DNA from: Parcubacteria group bacterium
GTDB taxonomy: Bacteria; Patescibacteriota; Minisyncoccia; SW-4-49-11
NCBI GenBank assembly: GCA_003565105.1
Contig: PXDG01000115.1
Location: 1 to 16,026, forward strand
Direction: 5' to 3'
Length of the DNA: 16,026 nucleotides
The notes under the pieces are model-generated. The model worked only from the letters and a program-made list of their open reading frames with translations, made no database searches and had not been told where the DNA came from. A program made the position numbers and the translations under genes. This document shows, piece after piece, positions 6,272 to 12,347 of this stretch. The stretch's first letter is position 1, and each line of letters opens with the position of its first letter.

Positions 6272-8350
6272 TTATGATTTCGGTATAATCTTATGTTTTA
6301 ACGTCAAATTAATCTTGCCAGCATCATCCACTTTTTTTACTATCACTTCAACTTCTTCTCCTAATTGTAACACATCTTCCACAGATTCAATACGTTGTGT
6401 GGACATCTCGGAGATATGAATAAGACCGTCAAGATTAGGAGTTAGTCGAGTAAACGCACCAAACGGCATAATCTTCACAACCGTTCCCATCAAAACATCT
6501 CCTTCTTGAGGTTCATAAATAATTGATTCTATCATTTCCCGCGCTGCATCAAGATTTGCTCGCTCTACTCCAGTGATAAAAATGTTTCCATCATCTTCAA
6601 TATCAATTTTCACTCCTGTTTCATCAATAATTTTATTGATCGTTTTTCCTCCCGAACCAATTACTTCACCAATTTTTTGAGGATTAATCGTAACAACTTC
6701 TACTTTCGGAGCAAGAGCTGAGACATCTTTTCGAACTTCACTTATCACGTGAGACATCGTATCTAATATTTGATATCGAGCATCTTTTGCTTGAGCCAGA
6801 GCCTTCTCAAACATTTCCATAGACATTCCACCTCCTTTAATATCCATCTGAATAGCCGTAACTCCTGAACGAGTTCCAGCAACCTTAAAGTCCATTTCGC
6901 CATAAAAATCTTCAGGTCCTTGAATATCCGTTAACAAGCGATATTCACCTGTTTCAACATCTTCAACAATCCCCATTGCAATTCCAGCTACAGGCTCTTT
7001 CAGAGGAACACCTCCTGCCAACAACGACAAGGTAGATGAACAAACACTTGCCATTGACGACGATCCATTTGAACCAAGAATTTCGGTAACTACTCGAATA
7101 GTATACGGAAAAACTTCTAGTGAAGGAAGTGCTGGTTCAAGAGCTTTCTCCGCCAATGAGCCATGCCCTATTTCTCGACGTCCAGGACCTCGTAAGGGAC
7201 GGACTTCTCCCACACAATATGGAGGGAAATTATAGTGATGTAAATAATGCTTTTTATATTCTTCTTCCATCTCATCTATAATCTGAGCTTCTCCTGGCCC
7301 CCCAAGAGTCAAGAGAGAAAGAGACTGGGTATCGCCCCTGTTAAAAAGTGCAGAACCATGGACTCGAGGAACAACATCGATTTCGGCACTTAATGAACGA
7401 ATCTCAGTAAGGCCACGATCATCAGGTCGTCGATTATCTTTTATAAGATTTTCTTTAAATACACGTCCTAACTCATGTTTGATCACAGTATGTTCTAACC
7501 CATTTGTCTCGGGGAACACTTCAGCAATTTTTTGTAGGACTTTTTGCTTAGCTAATTTAGTTGAAGATTTATCTCCATATAAGAGAGAGTCTAAATGTGG
7601 TCTAACAACCTCTTGAATAGCAGAAAATAACTCTTTATTATGTTCAGAAATATTTACTTGGCGCTTATCTTTTCCAATTTGAGATTGTATCTCTTGTTGA
7701 AAAGAAATCATCTCCATAATCTGAGGGTTAAGTTGTTCAGTCGCCTCACGAATAATTTCTTCAGAAACCATCTTTCCTGAAGTTTCCATCATTACAATTC
7801 TATGCTCTTTATTCAACGTAATAATAGCATCCAAGACTCCTTCTTCTCGATCTTCAAATGAAGGATTCAAAACAACCTTGTCATCTCTATATCCTACGCG
7901 CAAGGCAGAAACAGGGCCATTCCATGGGATATCTGATATCATCAAAGCTAATGAAGCTCCAAACAACGCTGGTACATCTGGATCGTTCTTTTCATCCATT
8001 GAGAGAACCGTAACAATCACCTGAACTTCATTTCGCAAACGATCATCAAAGAATGGTCGTATAGCTCGATCTATAAGTCTTCCTGTAAGAACAGATTCCT
8101 CACTTGGACGACCTTCTCTCTTAATAAAGCGACTCCCTTTAATTTTTCCTGCTGCATAAAACTTTTCTTGATAATCCACAAAAAGAGGCAGATAGTCTGA
8201 ACTAGTCTCCCCTCCCATTACAACTGTAACTAAAACCGTTGTTTCACCATAAGTAACTACCACAGAACCATCCGCCTGTTGCGCCAAACGCCCCACTTCA
8301 ACTTTTAACTTCTGATCTGCGATTGTACGGTCAAAGTGAGTTACGTTCAT
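6272..8350 (-). CDS. pnp: Polyribonucleotide nucleotidyltransferase (PNPase)
   Basis: PNPase degrades RNA 3' to 5' by phosphorolysis, releasing nucleoside diphosphates, and can also add tails. The 692-residue product has the full layout: a first RNase PH domain (with FIKREGRPSEESVLTGRLID, about residues 75-94), a helical linker and the catalytic second RNase PH domain. A KH domain follows at about 550-615 with the loop GSGG at 565-568, then an S1 domain from about 616. The catalytic trio D481, D487 and K489 (GPED, then EMDFK) keeps the 6- and 2-residue spacing of E. coli D486, D492 and K494. The RGDTQSL phosphate-binding segment is also present. It follows rpsO by 46 bases, the classical rpsO-pnp order. 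Confidence 0.98.
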   Translation of the reverse strand: MNVTHFDRTIADQKLKVEVGRLAQQADGSVVVTYGETTVLVTVVMGGETSSDYLPLFVDYQEKFYAAGKIKGSRFIKREGRPSEESVLTGRLIDRAIRPFFDDRLRNEVQVIVTVLSMDEKNDPDVPALFGASLALMISDIPWNGPVSALRVGYRDDKVVLNPSFEDREEGVLDAIITLNKEHRIVMMETSGKMVSEEIIREATEQLNPQIMEMISFQQEIQSQIGKDKRQVNISEHNKELFSAIQEVVRPHLDSLLYGDKSSTKLAKQKVLQKIAEVFPETNGLEHTVIKHELGRVFKENLIKDNRRPDDRGLTEIRSLSAEIDVVPRVHGSALFNRGDTQSLSLLTLGGPGEAQIIDEMEEEYKKHYLHHYNFPPYCVGEVRPLRGPGRREIGHGSLAEKALEPALPSLEVFPYTIRVVTEILGSNGSSSMASVCSSTLSLLAGGVPLKEPVAGIAMGIVEDVETGEYRLLTDIQGPEDFYGEMDFKVAGTRSGVTAIQMDIKGGGMSMEMFEKALAQAKDARYQILDTMSHVISEVRKDVSALAPKVEVVTINPQKIGEVIGSGGKTINKIIDETGVKIDIEDDGNIFITGVERANLDAAREMIESIIYEPQEGDVLMGTVVKIMPFGAFTRLTPNLDGLIHISEMSTQRIESVEDVLQLGEEVEVIVKKVDDAGKINLTLKHKIIPKS

Positions 8351-8396
8351 AAAATGTATATTACTGTTATTTTGATAGGCCTAGAGAGAATTATAT

Positions 8397-8663
8397 CTAA
8401 GCTCGAATTCCTAATTTCTTCACAATCTCTTCAAAGGCCTTTAGATCGGTCTTCTTTAAATAAGCTATATGCTTCTTTCTCTGAGAAACCATTTTAATAA
8501 GACCTCTACGAGAATGGTAATCTTTACGATTTTCCTTTAGATGCTCAGTAAGTGCTGCAATATTATGCGTTAGGAGAGCGATTTGAACTTGAGGAGAACC
8601 ATTGTCTGATTCATGCACCTGATACTCTTTAACGAGTGCTTGCTTTGTTGCTATATCCAACAT
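8397..8663 (-). CDS. rpsO: 30S ribosomal protein S15
   Basis: S15 binds the central domain of 16S rRNA and forms an intersubunit bridge. The 88-residue product has the expected helical sequence, including GSPQVQIALLTHNIAALTEHL (residues 22-42), HSRRGLIKMVSQRKKHIAYL and the KLGIRA end. It heads the rpsO-pnp group. The spacer to pnp shows no large hairpin of the kind that RNase III processes in E. coli, so that mode of pnp autoregulation is not evident here. The promoter upstream overlaps a perfect dyad. Confidence 0.97.
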   Translation of the reverse strand: MLDIATKQALVKEYQVHESDNGSPQVQIALLTHNIAALTEHLKENRKDYHSRRGLIKMVSQRKKHIAYLKKTDLKAFEEIVKKLGIRA

Positions 8664-8700
8664 ATCTTAATTGACTTAAATATCTCTAATATCTTTAATT

Positions 8701-8732
8701 ATTATAGTATCATATTGTATTAAATAAATCAA
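8701..8732 (-). promoter_or_regulatory. rpsO-pnp promoter (spacing ambiguous)
   Basis: On the minus strand a perfect TATAAT lies at 8701-8706, about 38 bases from the rpsO ATG. The best -35 candidate, TTGATT (8727-8732), is 20 bases away. If the overlapping TACTAT (8704-8709) is the true -10 box, the spacing becomes 17. A leader of about 30 bases follows. Confidence 0.6.
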
Positions 8733-8739
8733 TATGATA
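8708..8739. repeat. Perfect 10-bp dyad overlapping the rpsO promoter
   Basis: TATCATATTG (8708-8717) and its exact complement CAATATGATA (8730-8739) are separated by 12 bases, putting the arm centres 22 bp apart, about two helical turns. The dyad covers the interval from just upstream of the -10 box to beyond the -35 box, the usual place for a repressor site. The sequence is very AT-rich, so chance is possible. Confidence 0.5.
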
Positions 8740-8772
8740 TATAGCTCACCTACTTAGATGAATCGTTATAAT

Positions 8773-8818
8773 AAAAAAACAGAGTGTTTCATCTTTTCTT
8801 ATAGTGCATACACTCTGT
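8773..8818 (-). terminator. Intrinsic terminator after tRNA-Leu
   Basis: On the minus strand, ACAGAGTGT (8810-8818) pairs perfectly with ACACTCTGT (8779-8787) over nine base pairs with a 22-nt loop, and a T7 run (8773-8779) follows. It lies about 40 bases after the tRNA 3' end and upstream of the rpsO promoter, insulating the two units. Confidence 0.85.
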
Positions 8819-8822
8819 CTAA

Positions 8823-8850
8823 CGTTTGTTGTAGGGCGTTTGTTATAGGG
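8823..8850. repeat. Two tandem 14-bp repeats next to the tRNA 3' end
   Basis: CGTTTGTTGTAGGG (8823-8836) is followed directly by CGTTTGTTATAGGG (8837-8850), differing at one base. The second copy runs into a G7 tract (8848-8854) just outside the tRNA. The repeats lie in the stretch between the tRNA and its terminator, so they would be in the 3' trailer of the precursor. I see no copy of the tRNA end that would suggest an attachment site. Confidence 0.7.
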
Positions 8851-8857
8851 GGGGCGG

Positions 8858-8938
8858 TGCTGAGGAGAGGACTTGAACCTCCACGCCAATGGCACATGCT
8901 CCTAAGGCATGCGTGTCTACCAATTCCACCACCTCAGC
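8858..8938 (-). tRNA. tRNA-Leu (anticodon UAG)
   Basis: The minus strand folds into a complete class II tRNA. The acceptor stem is GCTGAGG with CCTCAGC, the D stem GTG with CAC around a GG-containing loop, and the anticodon stem CATGC with GCATG around CTTAGGA. The variable arm has a GCC/GGC stem, and the T arm GGAGG-TTCAAGT-CCTCT includes one G-U pair. Anticodon TAG reads CUN leucine codons. The discriminator is A. The next bases are CCG, so CCA is not encoded and must be added by the CCA-adding enzyme. Confidence 0.97.
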
Positions 8939-8980
8939 AATAGTATCTTCATTTTGATACAAAGGTCATTTAACATATAT

Positions 8981-9009
8981 ATAGTATCCGAAAATTGACA
9001 CCTTGTCAA
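8981..9009 (-). promoter_or_regulatory. tRNA-Leu promoter
   Basis: On the minus strand, TTGACA (9004-9009) is followed after 17 bases by TACTAT (8981-8986). The expected start near 8974 leaves a 5' precursor of about 35 nt. The -35 box lies inside the spacer of the + strand promoter for the lysozyme-like gene. Confidence 0.75.
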
Positions 9010-9024
9010 TCAGTGTGATATAAC
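8995..9024 (+). promoter_or_regulatory. Promoter of the lysozyme-like gene
   Basis: TTGACA (8995-9000) is followed after 18 bases by TATAAC (9019-9024). The -10 box is preceded by TGA (9016-9018), which fits an extended -10. The expected start is at about 9031, exactly where the structured leader begins. It overlaps the tRNA-Leu promoter head to head. Confidence 0.7.
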
Positions 9025-9030
9025 AAATAC

Positions 9031-9111
9031 ATCCCTTAAGCGGGTAGAGGCTTAAGAACGAGTATGACTAAGCCTTTACTCAACACTGTTTCTGGGCGAA
9101 ACTTGAGGGAT
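9031..9111 (+). ncRNA. Candidate structured 5' leader with pseudoknot (riboswitch-like)
   Basis: The predicted transcript opens with a 10-bp closing stem: ATCCCTTAAG (9031-9040) pairs with CTTGAGGGAT (9102-9111), including one G-U. Inside, GGCTTA (9049-9054) pairs with TAAGCC (9069-9074). The loop bases GAGTA (9060-9064) can pair with TACTC (9077-9081) to make an H-type pseudoknot, and GTTTC (9088-9092) pairs with GAAAC (9098-9102). A competing fold exists: CTTAAGC (9035-9041) pairs with GCTTAAG (9050-9056), and CTCAA (9079-9083) pairs with TTGAG (9103-9107). Both alternatives break the first fold. I do not match it to any riboswitch class I know. It ends 21 bases before the ATG. Confidence 0.5.
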
Positions 9112-9132
9112 AATTATTCGTAAGTCCAGTAA

Positions 9133-9651
9133 ATGGATATTACTCATCTGGTGGTGTCTACGCTCTTGTTAACCTTGAGCTCAACAGTCACCCCATCTAT
9201 ACAGGTCAATAATCCGACTGAATCTCCAGAATCAATGCCTGTGTTATATGGAGTAAACCCTACTGACACAGTAGTCACTCCAAAACCAGAGCCTAAGCCT
9301 ACAGTTATTCCTCCGCAACATACTCAATTTGTAGCTACCATACCGCAGAATCAAGGTTCATGCTTTGATTATACTGCTAAATACGGAGCTATGTACGGAG
9401 TTGATGTCGATCTCTTAAATCGTATTATCAAAGCCGAGAGTGGAGGAAACCCTGCAGCAAGGAATCCTCGCTCAACTGCCTCTGGATGTGCCCAATTCAT
9501 ACAAGGTACTTGGGCAAGTACTAGACGGCAAATGGGACGAGAATGGGTAACACCCTTTGATGCTGAAGCCAACGTCGAAACAACAGCCTGGAAAATTGCC
9601 AACGGAGGTCTCAATGCATGGAATGCATCTCGATCAAAGTGGGCACACTAA
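9133..9651 (+). CDS. Secreted lysozyme-like (SLT-fold) protein
   Basis: This 172-residue protein probably cleaves peptidoglycan glycan strands outside the membrane. Residues 5-20 are hydrophobic (HLVVSTLLLTLSSTV) and act as a signal peptide or anchor, though without the usual basic start. A Pro/Thr-rich linker (about residues 28-65) includes PKPEPKPTVIPP. The C-terminal domain from about residue 78 shows lysozyme-fold signatures: LLNRIIKAESGGNP with likely catalytic E102, then SGCAQFIQGTWAS, close to the GLxQf.p.TW pattern of SLT domains. C77 and C119 could form a disulfide. The ATG is fixed by an in-frame TAA immediately upstream. The gene has its own promoter, a structured leader and a terminator, so it forms a single-gene unit. 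Confidence 0.85.
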   Translation: MDITHLVVSTLLLTLSSTVTPSIQVNNPTESPESMPVLYGVNPTDTVVTPKPEPKPTVIPPQHTQFVATIPQNQGSCFDYTAKYGAMYGVDVDLLNRIIKAESGGNPAARNPRSTASGCAQFIQGTWASTRRQMGREWVTPFDAEANVETTAWKIANGGLNAWNASRSKWAH

Positions 9652-9656
9652 ACCAC

Positions 9657-9682
9657 CCCGCAAGCTCTCCTTGCGGGTTTTT
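9657..9682 (+). terminator. Intrinsic terminator after the lysozyme-like gene
   Basis: CCCGCAAG (9657-9664), a 5-nt loop and CTTGCGGG (9670-9677) form a perfect GC-rich 8-bp stem, followed by T5 (9678-9682). It begins 5 bases after the stop codon. Confidence 0.93.
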
Positions 9683-9779
9683 AGTTTGAATAAAAACCTA
9701 ACTTACATTTTATTCTTACCATTCTCATACTTTTTCGTAGATTCTTACTTCTCACAATGTACTCGTCCTATACAGGTTG

Positions 9780-9808
9780 TTGCCATTTATGACAAATATA
9801 GGTATAAT
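9780..9808 (+). promoter_or_regulatory. Promoter of the ABC ATPase gene
   Basis: TTGCCA (9780-9785) is followed after 17 bases by a perfect TATAAT (9803-9808). The expected start is near 9815, about 23 bases before the ATG. A small AACTTA/TAAGTT inverted repeat sits at the start region. The rest of the 9683-9779 spacer shows nothing. Confidence 0.75.
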
Positions 9809-9837
9809 AAACTTAACTATAAGTTCAACAGCATCAG

Positions 9838-10563
9838 ATGAGTACTCAAAACCTGATCCGACTCCAAAATATAACCAAACACTTTCATATACACGTCAAA
9901 GATCCTCATAAGGATAAAGGACAAATGGATGGATTTCGTGCCCTTAAAAAAATTCGATACCCTGCAGTAAGCAACCTTACCCTTGATATAGCACAAGGCG
10001 AATGGGTAGGGATAATTGGAAGAAACGGAAGTGGGAAAAGCACACTTATGAAAATGGTGGCTGGAGTACACACTCCAGATAGTGGAAGAATTCACGTTAC
10101 CGGCTCTGTACTCCCCTACTTTGGACCAGATGAAATTCTGCATCCTGAAGGATTACTCGAGGATGCAGTAATGGTTAAAGCCATGCAAGTAGGATTGCCT
10201 CGGTCTGAAGCAATGAAAATTTATGAAAATATTATTCATTTCTCAGAACTATACGATTTCACCTCCCAGAAAATTAAATTCCTCTCATCAGGAATGAAAA
10301 CTCGACTGCTTCTTGGCCTGATTCTGAATATCAATGCAGACATTTACCTTTTCGATGAAATCCCTTCAACAACCGATCGTGCTTTTCAAGAAAAAGTCGT
10401 TGATAGAATTATGAAACTCAAACGAATGGGGAAAACAGCTATGATGGTAAGTCATAATATGGATGAAATTAAAGAATACTGCACCAAATGTATTTTAATC
10501 CACGAAGGAGAACTCGTAGCCTATGACGACACTGACACTATTCTAAGAATGTATACCGAATAA
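9838..10563 (+). CDS. ABC transporter ATP-binding protein, polysaccharide-export (Wzt/TagH) type
   Basis: This 241-residue ATPase would power export of a lipid-linked surface polysaccharide or teichoic-acid-like polymer together with a two-domain-type permease. Visible motifs are Walker A GRNGSGKST (61-69), the signature LSSGMKTRL (149-157), Walker B DIYLFDE (168-174) with catalytic E174, and the switch histidine in VSHN (H206). The SSGM signature, and the split start in which a long insert (about residues 18-42) separates the first strand from YPAVSNLTLDI, are typical of the KpsT/Wzt/TagH group. The usual Q-loop glutamine is not evident around residues 92-105 (LPYFGPDEILHPEG). There is no C-terminal carbohydrate-binding extension. 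No permease gene is adjacent. Confidence 0.88.
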   Translation: MSTQNLIRLQNITKHFHIHVKDPHKDKGQMDGFRALKKIRYPAVSNLTLDIAQGEWVGIIGRNGSGKSTLMKMVAGVHTPDSGRIHVTGSVLPYFGPDEILHPEGLLEDAVMVKAMQVGLPRSEAMKIYENIIHFSELYDFTSQKIKFLSSGMKTRLLLGLILNINADIYLFDEIPSTTDRAFQEKVVDRIMKLKRMGKTAMMVSHNMDEIKEYCTKCILIHEGELVAYDDTDTILRMYTE

Positions 10564-10577
10564 CCTTTGTCTCACTT

Positions 10578-10624
10578 ATCAAAAAAGTAGATAGCTATTT
10601 TAAAAATCTATCTACTTTTTTGAT
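10578..10624. terminator. Bidirectional terminator, shared by the ABC gene and the convergent operon
   Basis: A perfect 17-bp inverted repeat (10578-10594 with 10608-10624) has a 13-nt loop. The stem contains A6 on the left and T6 on the right, so it works on both strands. The stop codon and last two Lys codons of the convergent pseudopilin-like gene lie inside the right arm. Confidence 0.9.
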
Positions 10625-11019
10625 TCTTGTATCACTAGTCTACTTGAAGTCGGTGAAATCCAAATCCAATACATTTCAGAAGTACCTGAACTCGGAATAC
10701 GGTTAATGTACTCGGGCACCAAATCACGGAGGTCAACACGTCCAGAACAATCTTTCATCCTCTGTGCCCCCCTTTCAGTGCCCGTATCACAAATCTGTAC
10801 CGCTTCTTCTGAAATGATTGATGGATACACAGCATTATCCATATAATAGAGGTCCAAGGCTTGTCGTAATCTATTGATCTCAGTTTGTTGTGAACTTATT
10901 TGCAACTGCTCTAATTGTCCTTGAATATTTCCTACTTGCAAGACAACAAAAAGCCATACACCGAGACCAATAGAAATTAATATTACCTCAAACGCCCAAA
11001 TAGAAGGTGATTGTTTCAT
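10612..11019 (-). CDS. Membrane-anchored pseudopilin-like protein
   Basis: This 135-residue protein has one N-terminal hydrophobic helix (about residues 8-28), a polar helical stalk (QGQLEQLQISSQQTEINRLRQ) and a pseudopilin-like globular part. The pattern ALDLYYMDNAVYPS (54-67) is the GspG-like sequence after the long helix, followed by VDLRDLVPEYINRIPSS. C77 and C91 may form a disulfide. It lacks a prepilin-peptidase site: there is no Gly followed by FTLIE, only WAFEVILISIG. It is therefore probably a pilin-domain protein that stays anchored rather than being assembled. It is the last gene of the operon, 12 bases after nrdR, and ends inside the shared terminator stem. Function is unknown. 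Confidence 0.75.
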   Translation of the reverse strand: MKQSPSIWAFEVILISIGLGVWLFVVLQVGNIQGQLEQLQISSQQTEINRLRQALDLYYMDNAVYPSIISEEAVQICDTGTERGAQRMKDCSGRVDLRDLVPEYINRIPSSGTSEMYWIWISPTSSRLVIQESKK

Positions 11020-11031
11020 ACAAGTCTATAC

Positions 11032-11481
11032 TCAAGATAGTAATTTATCAATTTCTCTCTTAAATCCTTGAATAGTCTTAAAATCACGATAAATTGAAGC
11101 AAACCGAATGTAGGCAACCTCATCAACCTCTTTCAAGTGATTTAGAACAATGCGCCCAATGTCCTTAGATGAGACTTCTTTTCCATCTTTCTGAAGAAGG
11201 TCCACCTCAATTTTCAGACAAATATCTCGAATTTTTTCCTGAGTGACTGGCCTTTTTTGCAATGCAATAACCAATCCCTTCATTAATTTTTCTGAGGAAT
11301 ATCGCTCCTTCCCTCCACTTCGTTTTAAAACCATCAAGTCTAATATTTCTCGTGACTCAGAAGTGGTAAATCGATATCCACAATGCTCACACATACGGCG
11401 ACGACGCACGGCCAAACCTTCTTTAGAAGTCCGAGAGTCAGTAATTCGAGTATCATCATATAAACAGCGAGGACATTTCAT
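11032..11481 (-). CDS. nrdR: Transcriptional repressor NrdR
   Basis: NrdR senses ATP/dATP and represses ribonucleotide reductase genes. The 149-residue product has the N-terminal zinc ribbon with C3, C6, C31 and C34 (MKCPRC, then RRRRMCEHCGYRFTT). An ATP-cone domain from about residue 47 to 137 begins VLKRSGGKERYSSEKLMKGL and carries the EVAYIRFASIYRDF motif near its end. Length and all key residues are typical. It lies 4 bases after the membrane-protein gene and 12 bases before the pseudopilin-like gene. No nrd genes are nearby, so its targets are elsewhere. It ends in TGA, one of only two uses of that stop here; a TAG follows two codons later. Confidence 0.97.
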   Translation of the reverse strand: MKCPRCLYDDTRITDSRTSKEGLAVRRRRMCEHCGYRFTTSESREILDLMVLKRSGGKERYSSEKLMKGLVIALQKRPVTQEKIRDICLKIEVDLLQKDGKEVSSKDIGRIVLNHLKEVDEVAYIRFASIYRDFKTIQGFKREIDKLLS

Positions 11482-11485
11482 ACAA

Positions 11486-11983
11486 TTATCGTTTTTTGGG
11501 TATTATCAATATTGGTAACAACACAATTGGTGCAAGACTCCACAACAGCTGAAATAACTCTTGACCAAAAAGAGACTGTCGTAAAAATTGTGAGTACGGA
11601 GTATTTAATAAGGAAAGGTAAGGGATGATGGTGGTTAACAAAAAGCCCACTGTCGCCACCCCAAAGAGAATATTTCTCCCCTTCGCTTTTTTAGAATACG
11701 ACAATCCTTTCCCTACTGAAGATCTATTCAATACAAAAAATGTCCCAATAAAGAGTAATATCAGTATTAAAAAGTTTCCTGATACAGGACCAACTGAAGA
11801 GACTGAAAAGAAAATGAATTGATTTAGGGTAACTGCAATATACAATGATAACGCTACCAGCACAATTTTTTCAACTCCTGAGTGTAGGATATAACCCGTA
11901 ATAAGTACTCCAAGGACGATACTTATTATAATATCATTGGTAATAGAGAGTGGACTTCCCGTTAACAGAGATGCATCAAGCAT
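11486..11983 (-). CDS. Polytopic membrane protein of unknown function
   Basis: This 165-residue protein has about five hydrophobic helices, at residues 15-33, 38-59, 69-85, 104-125 and 143-161. They are separated by short loops, with the basic loop SYSKKAKGR (96-103) and the basic tail PKKR probably cytoplasmic. Few polar residues lie within the helices and I see no catalytic motif. I do not recognise the family. It is the first gene of the operon with nrdR, only 4 bases apart. The start is the first ATG after the promoter, with a leader of about 33 bases and no Shine-Dalgarno. Confidence 0.8.
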   Translation of the reverse strand: MLDASLLTGSPLSITNDIIISIVLGVLITGYILHSGVEKIVLVALSLYIAVTLNQFIFFSVSSVGPVSGNFLILILLFIGTFFVLNRSSVGKGLSYSKKAKGRNILFGVATVGFLLTTIIPYLSLLNTPYSQFLRQSLFGQELFQLLWSLAPIVLLPILIIPKKR

Positions 11984-12018
11984 ATAAGTACAATAGATTT
12001 ATATTTGTTATCATATAT

Positions 12019-12051
12019 CATCAGTGTACTGGATCGAGACACTGATGTCAA
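12019..12051 (-). promoter_or_regulatory. Promoter of the nrdR operon with an overlapping 9-bp dyad
   Basis: On the minus strand, TTGACA (12046-12051) is followed after 17 bases by TACACT (12023-12028). A perfect dyad, CATCAGTGT (12019-12027) with ACACTGATG (12039-12047), spans from the -35 box to beyond the -10 box with arm centres 20 bp apart. The -10 box is weak, so a regulator site is plausible. The half-sites are oriented GTGT outward to ACAC, unlike the ACAC-to-GTGT order of the NrdR box, so direct NrdR autoregulation is not clearly supported. Confidence 0.6.
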
Positions 12052-12067
12052 TATCACGTTTAGAAAT

Positions 12068-12102
12068 AAAAAAGTGGGCACATATATAATATGGCCCCTT
12101 TT
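12068..12102 (-). terminator. Intrinsic terminator after the 71-residue protein gene
   Basis: On the minus strand, AAAAGGGGC (12094-12102) pairs with GCCC-A-CTTTT (12070-12079) with one bulged base, over nine base pairs around an AT-rich loop. A T6 run (12068-12073) follows. It starts 7 bases after the stop codon. Confidence 0.75.
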
Positions 12103-12108
12103 CAACTA

Positions 12109-12324
12109 TTAGAGTAATGGTTGGAGAACTTTTTTAAACTCACTTACTTCCACATATATGGAAGGTAAGCTCGTATGATTATAAAAGTGAATTTTTACAG
12201 CTTCACGATACCTTCCTGGTTTTGTAATCGATTCAAATCTAGAGATGTCGTTTACTCTAAGTCCTATTTCTTGCTCGCTGGTACGATTCTCAATCAATCC
12301 TTTCACCGCAACAAAATCTTTCAT
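12109..12324 (-). CDS. Small 71-residue protein of unknown function, palindrome-controlled
   Basis: The 71-residue product is strand-rich (EIGLRVNDISRFESI, then AVKIHFYNHTSLPSIYVEVSEF) and ends in a helix (FKKVLQPLL). The layout, strands followed by an ending like VEVSEFKKVL, loosely recalls small beta-sheet proteins of the FlbD kind. The similarity is too weak to name a family. There is no helix-turn-helix, transmembrane helix or cysteine. The reality of the gene is supported by a consensus promoter and a terminator that bracket exactly this frame. The palindrome between the -35 and -10 boxes says it is tightly regulated. It stands alone between the nrdR operon and hsdR. Confidence 0.75.
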   Translation of the reverse strand: MKDFVAVKGLIENRTSEQEIGLRVNDISRFESITKPGRYREAVKIHFYNHTSLPSIYVEVSEFKKVLQPLL

Positions 12325-12347
12325 TTCTATCTCTCAGTAAGTACGTT

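Noticed and set aside
8351..8396. An RNase III-type regulatory hairpin between rpsO and pnp
   Set aside because: The 46-base spacer contains no stem of useful length.
8972..8988. An NrdR-box-like sequence (ACATATATATAGTATC) near the tRNA promoter
   Set aside because: It is imperfect, coincides with the AT-rich -10 region and lacks the second tandem box that NrdR sites normally have.
9369..9614. An 81-codon minus-strand frame inside the lysozyme-like gene
   Set aside because: It is antisense to the conserved catalytic domain and has no promoter or family resemblance.
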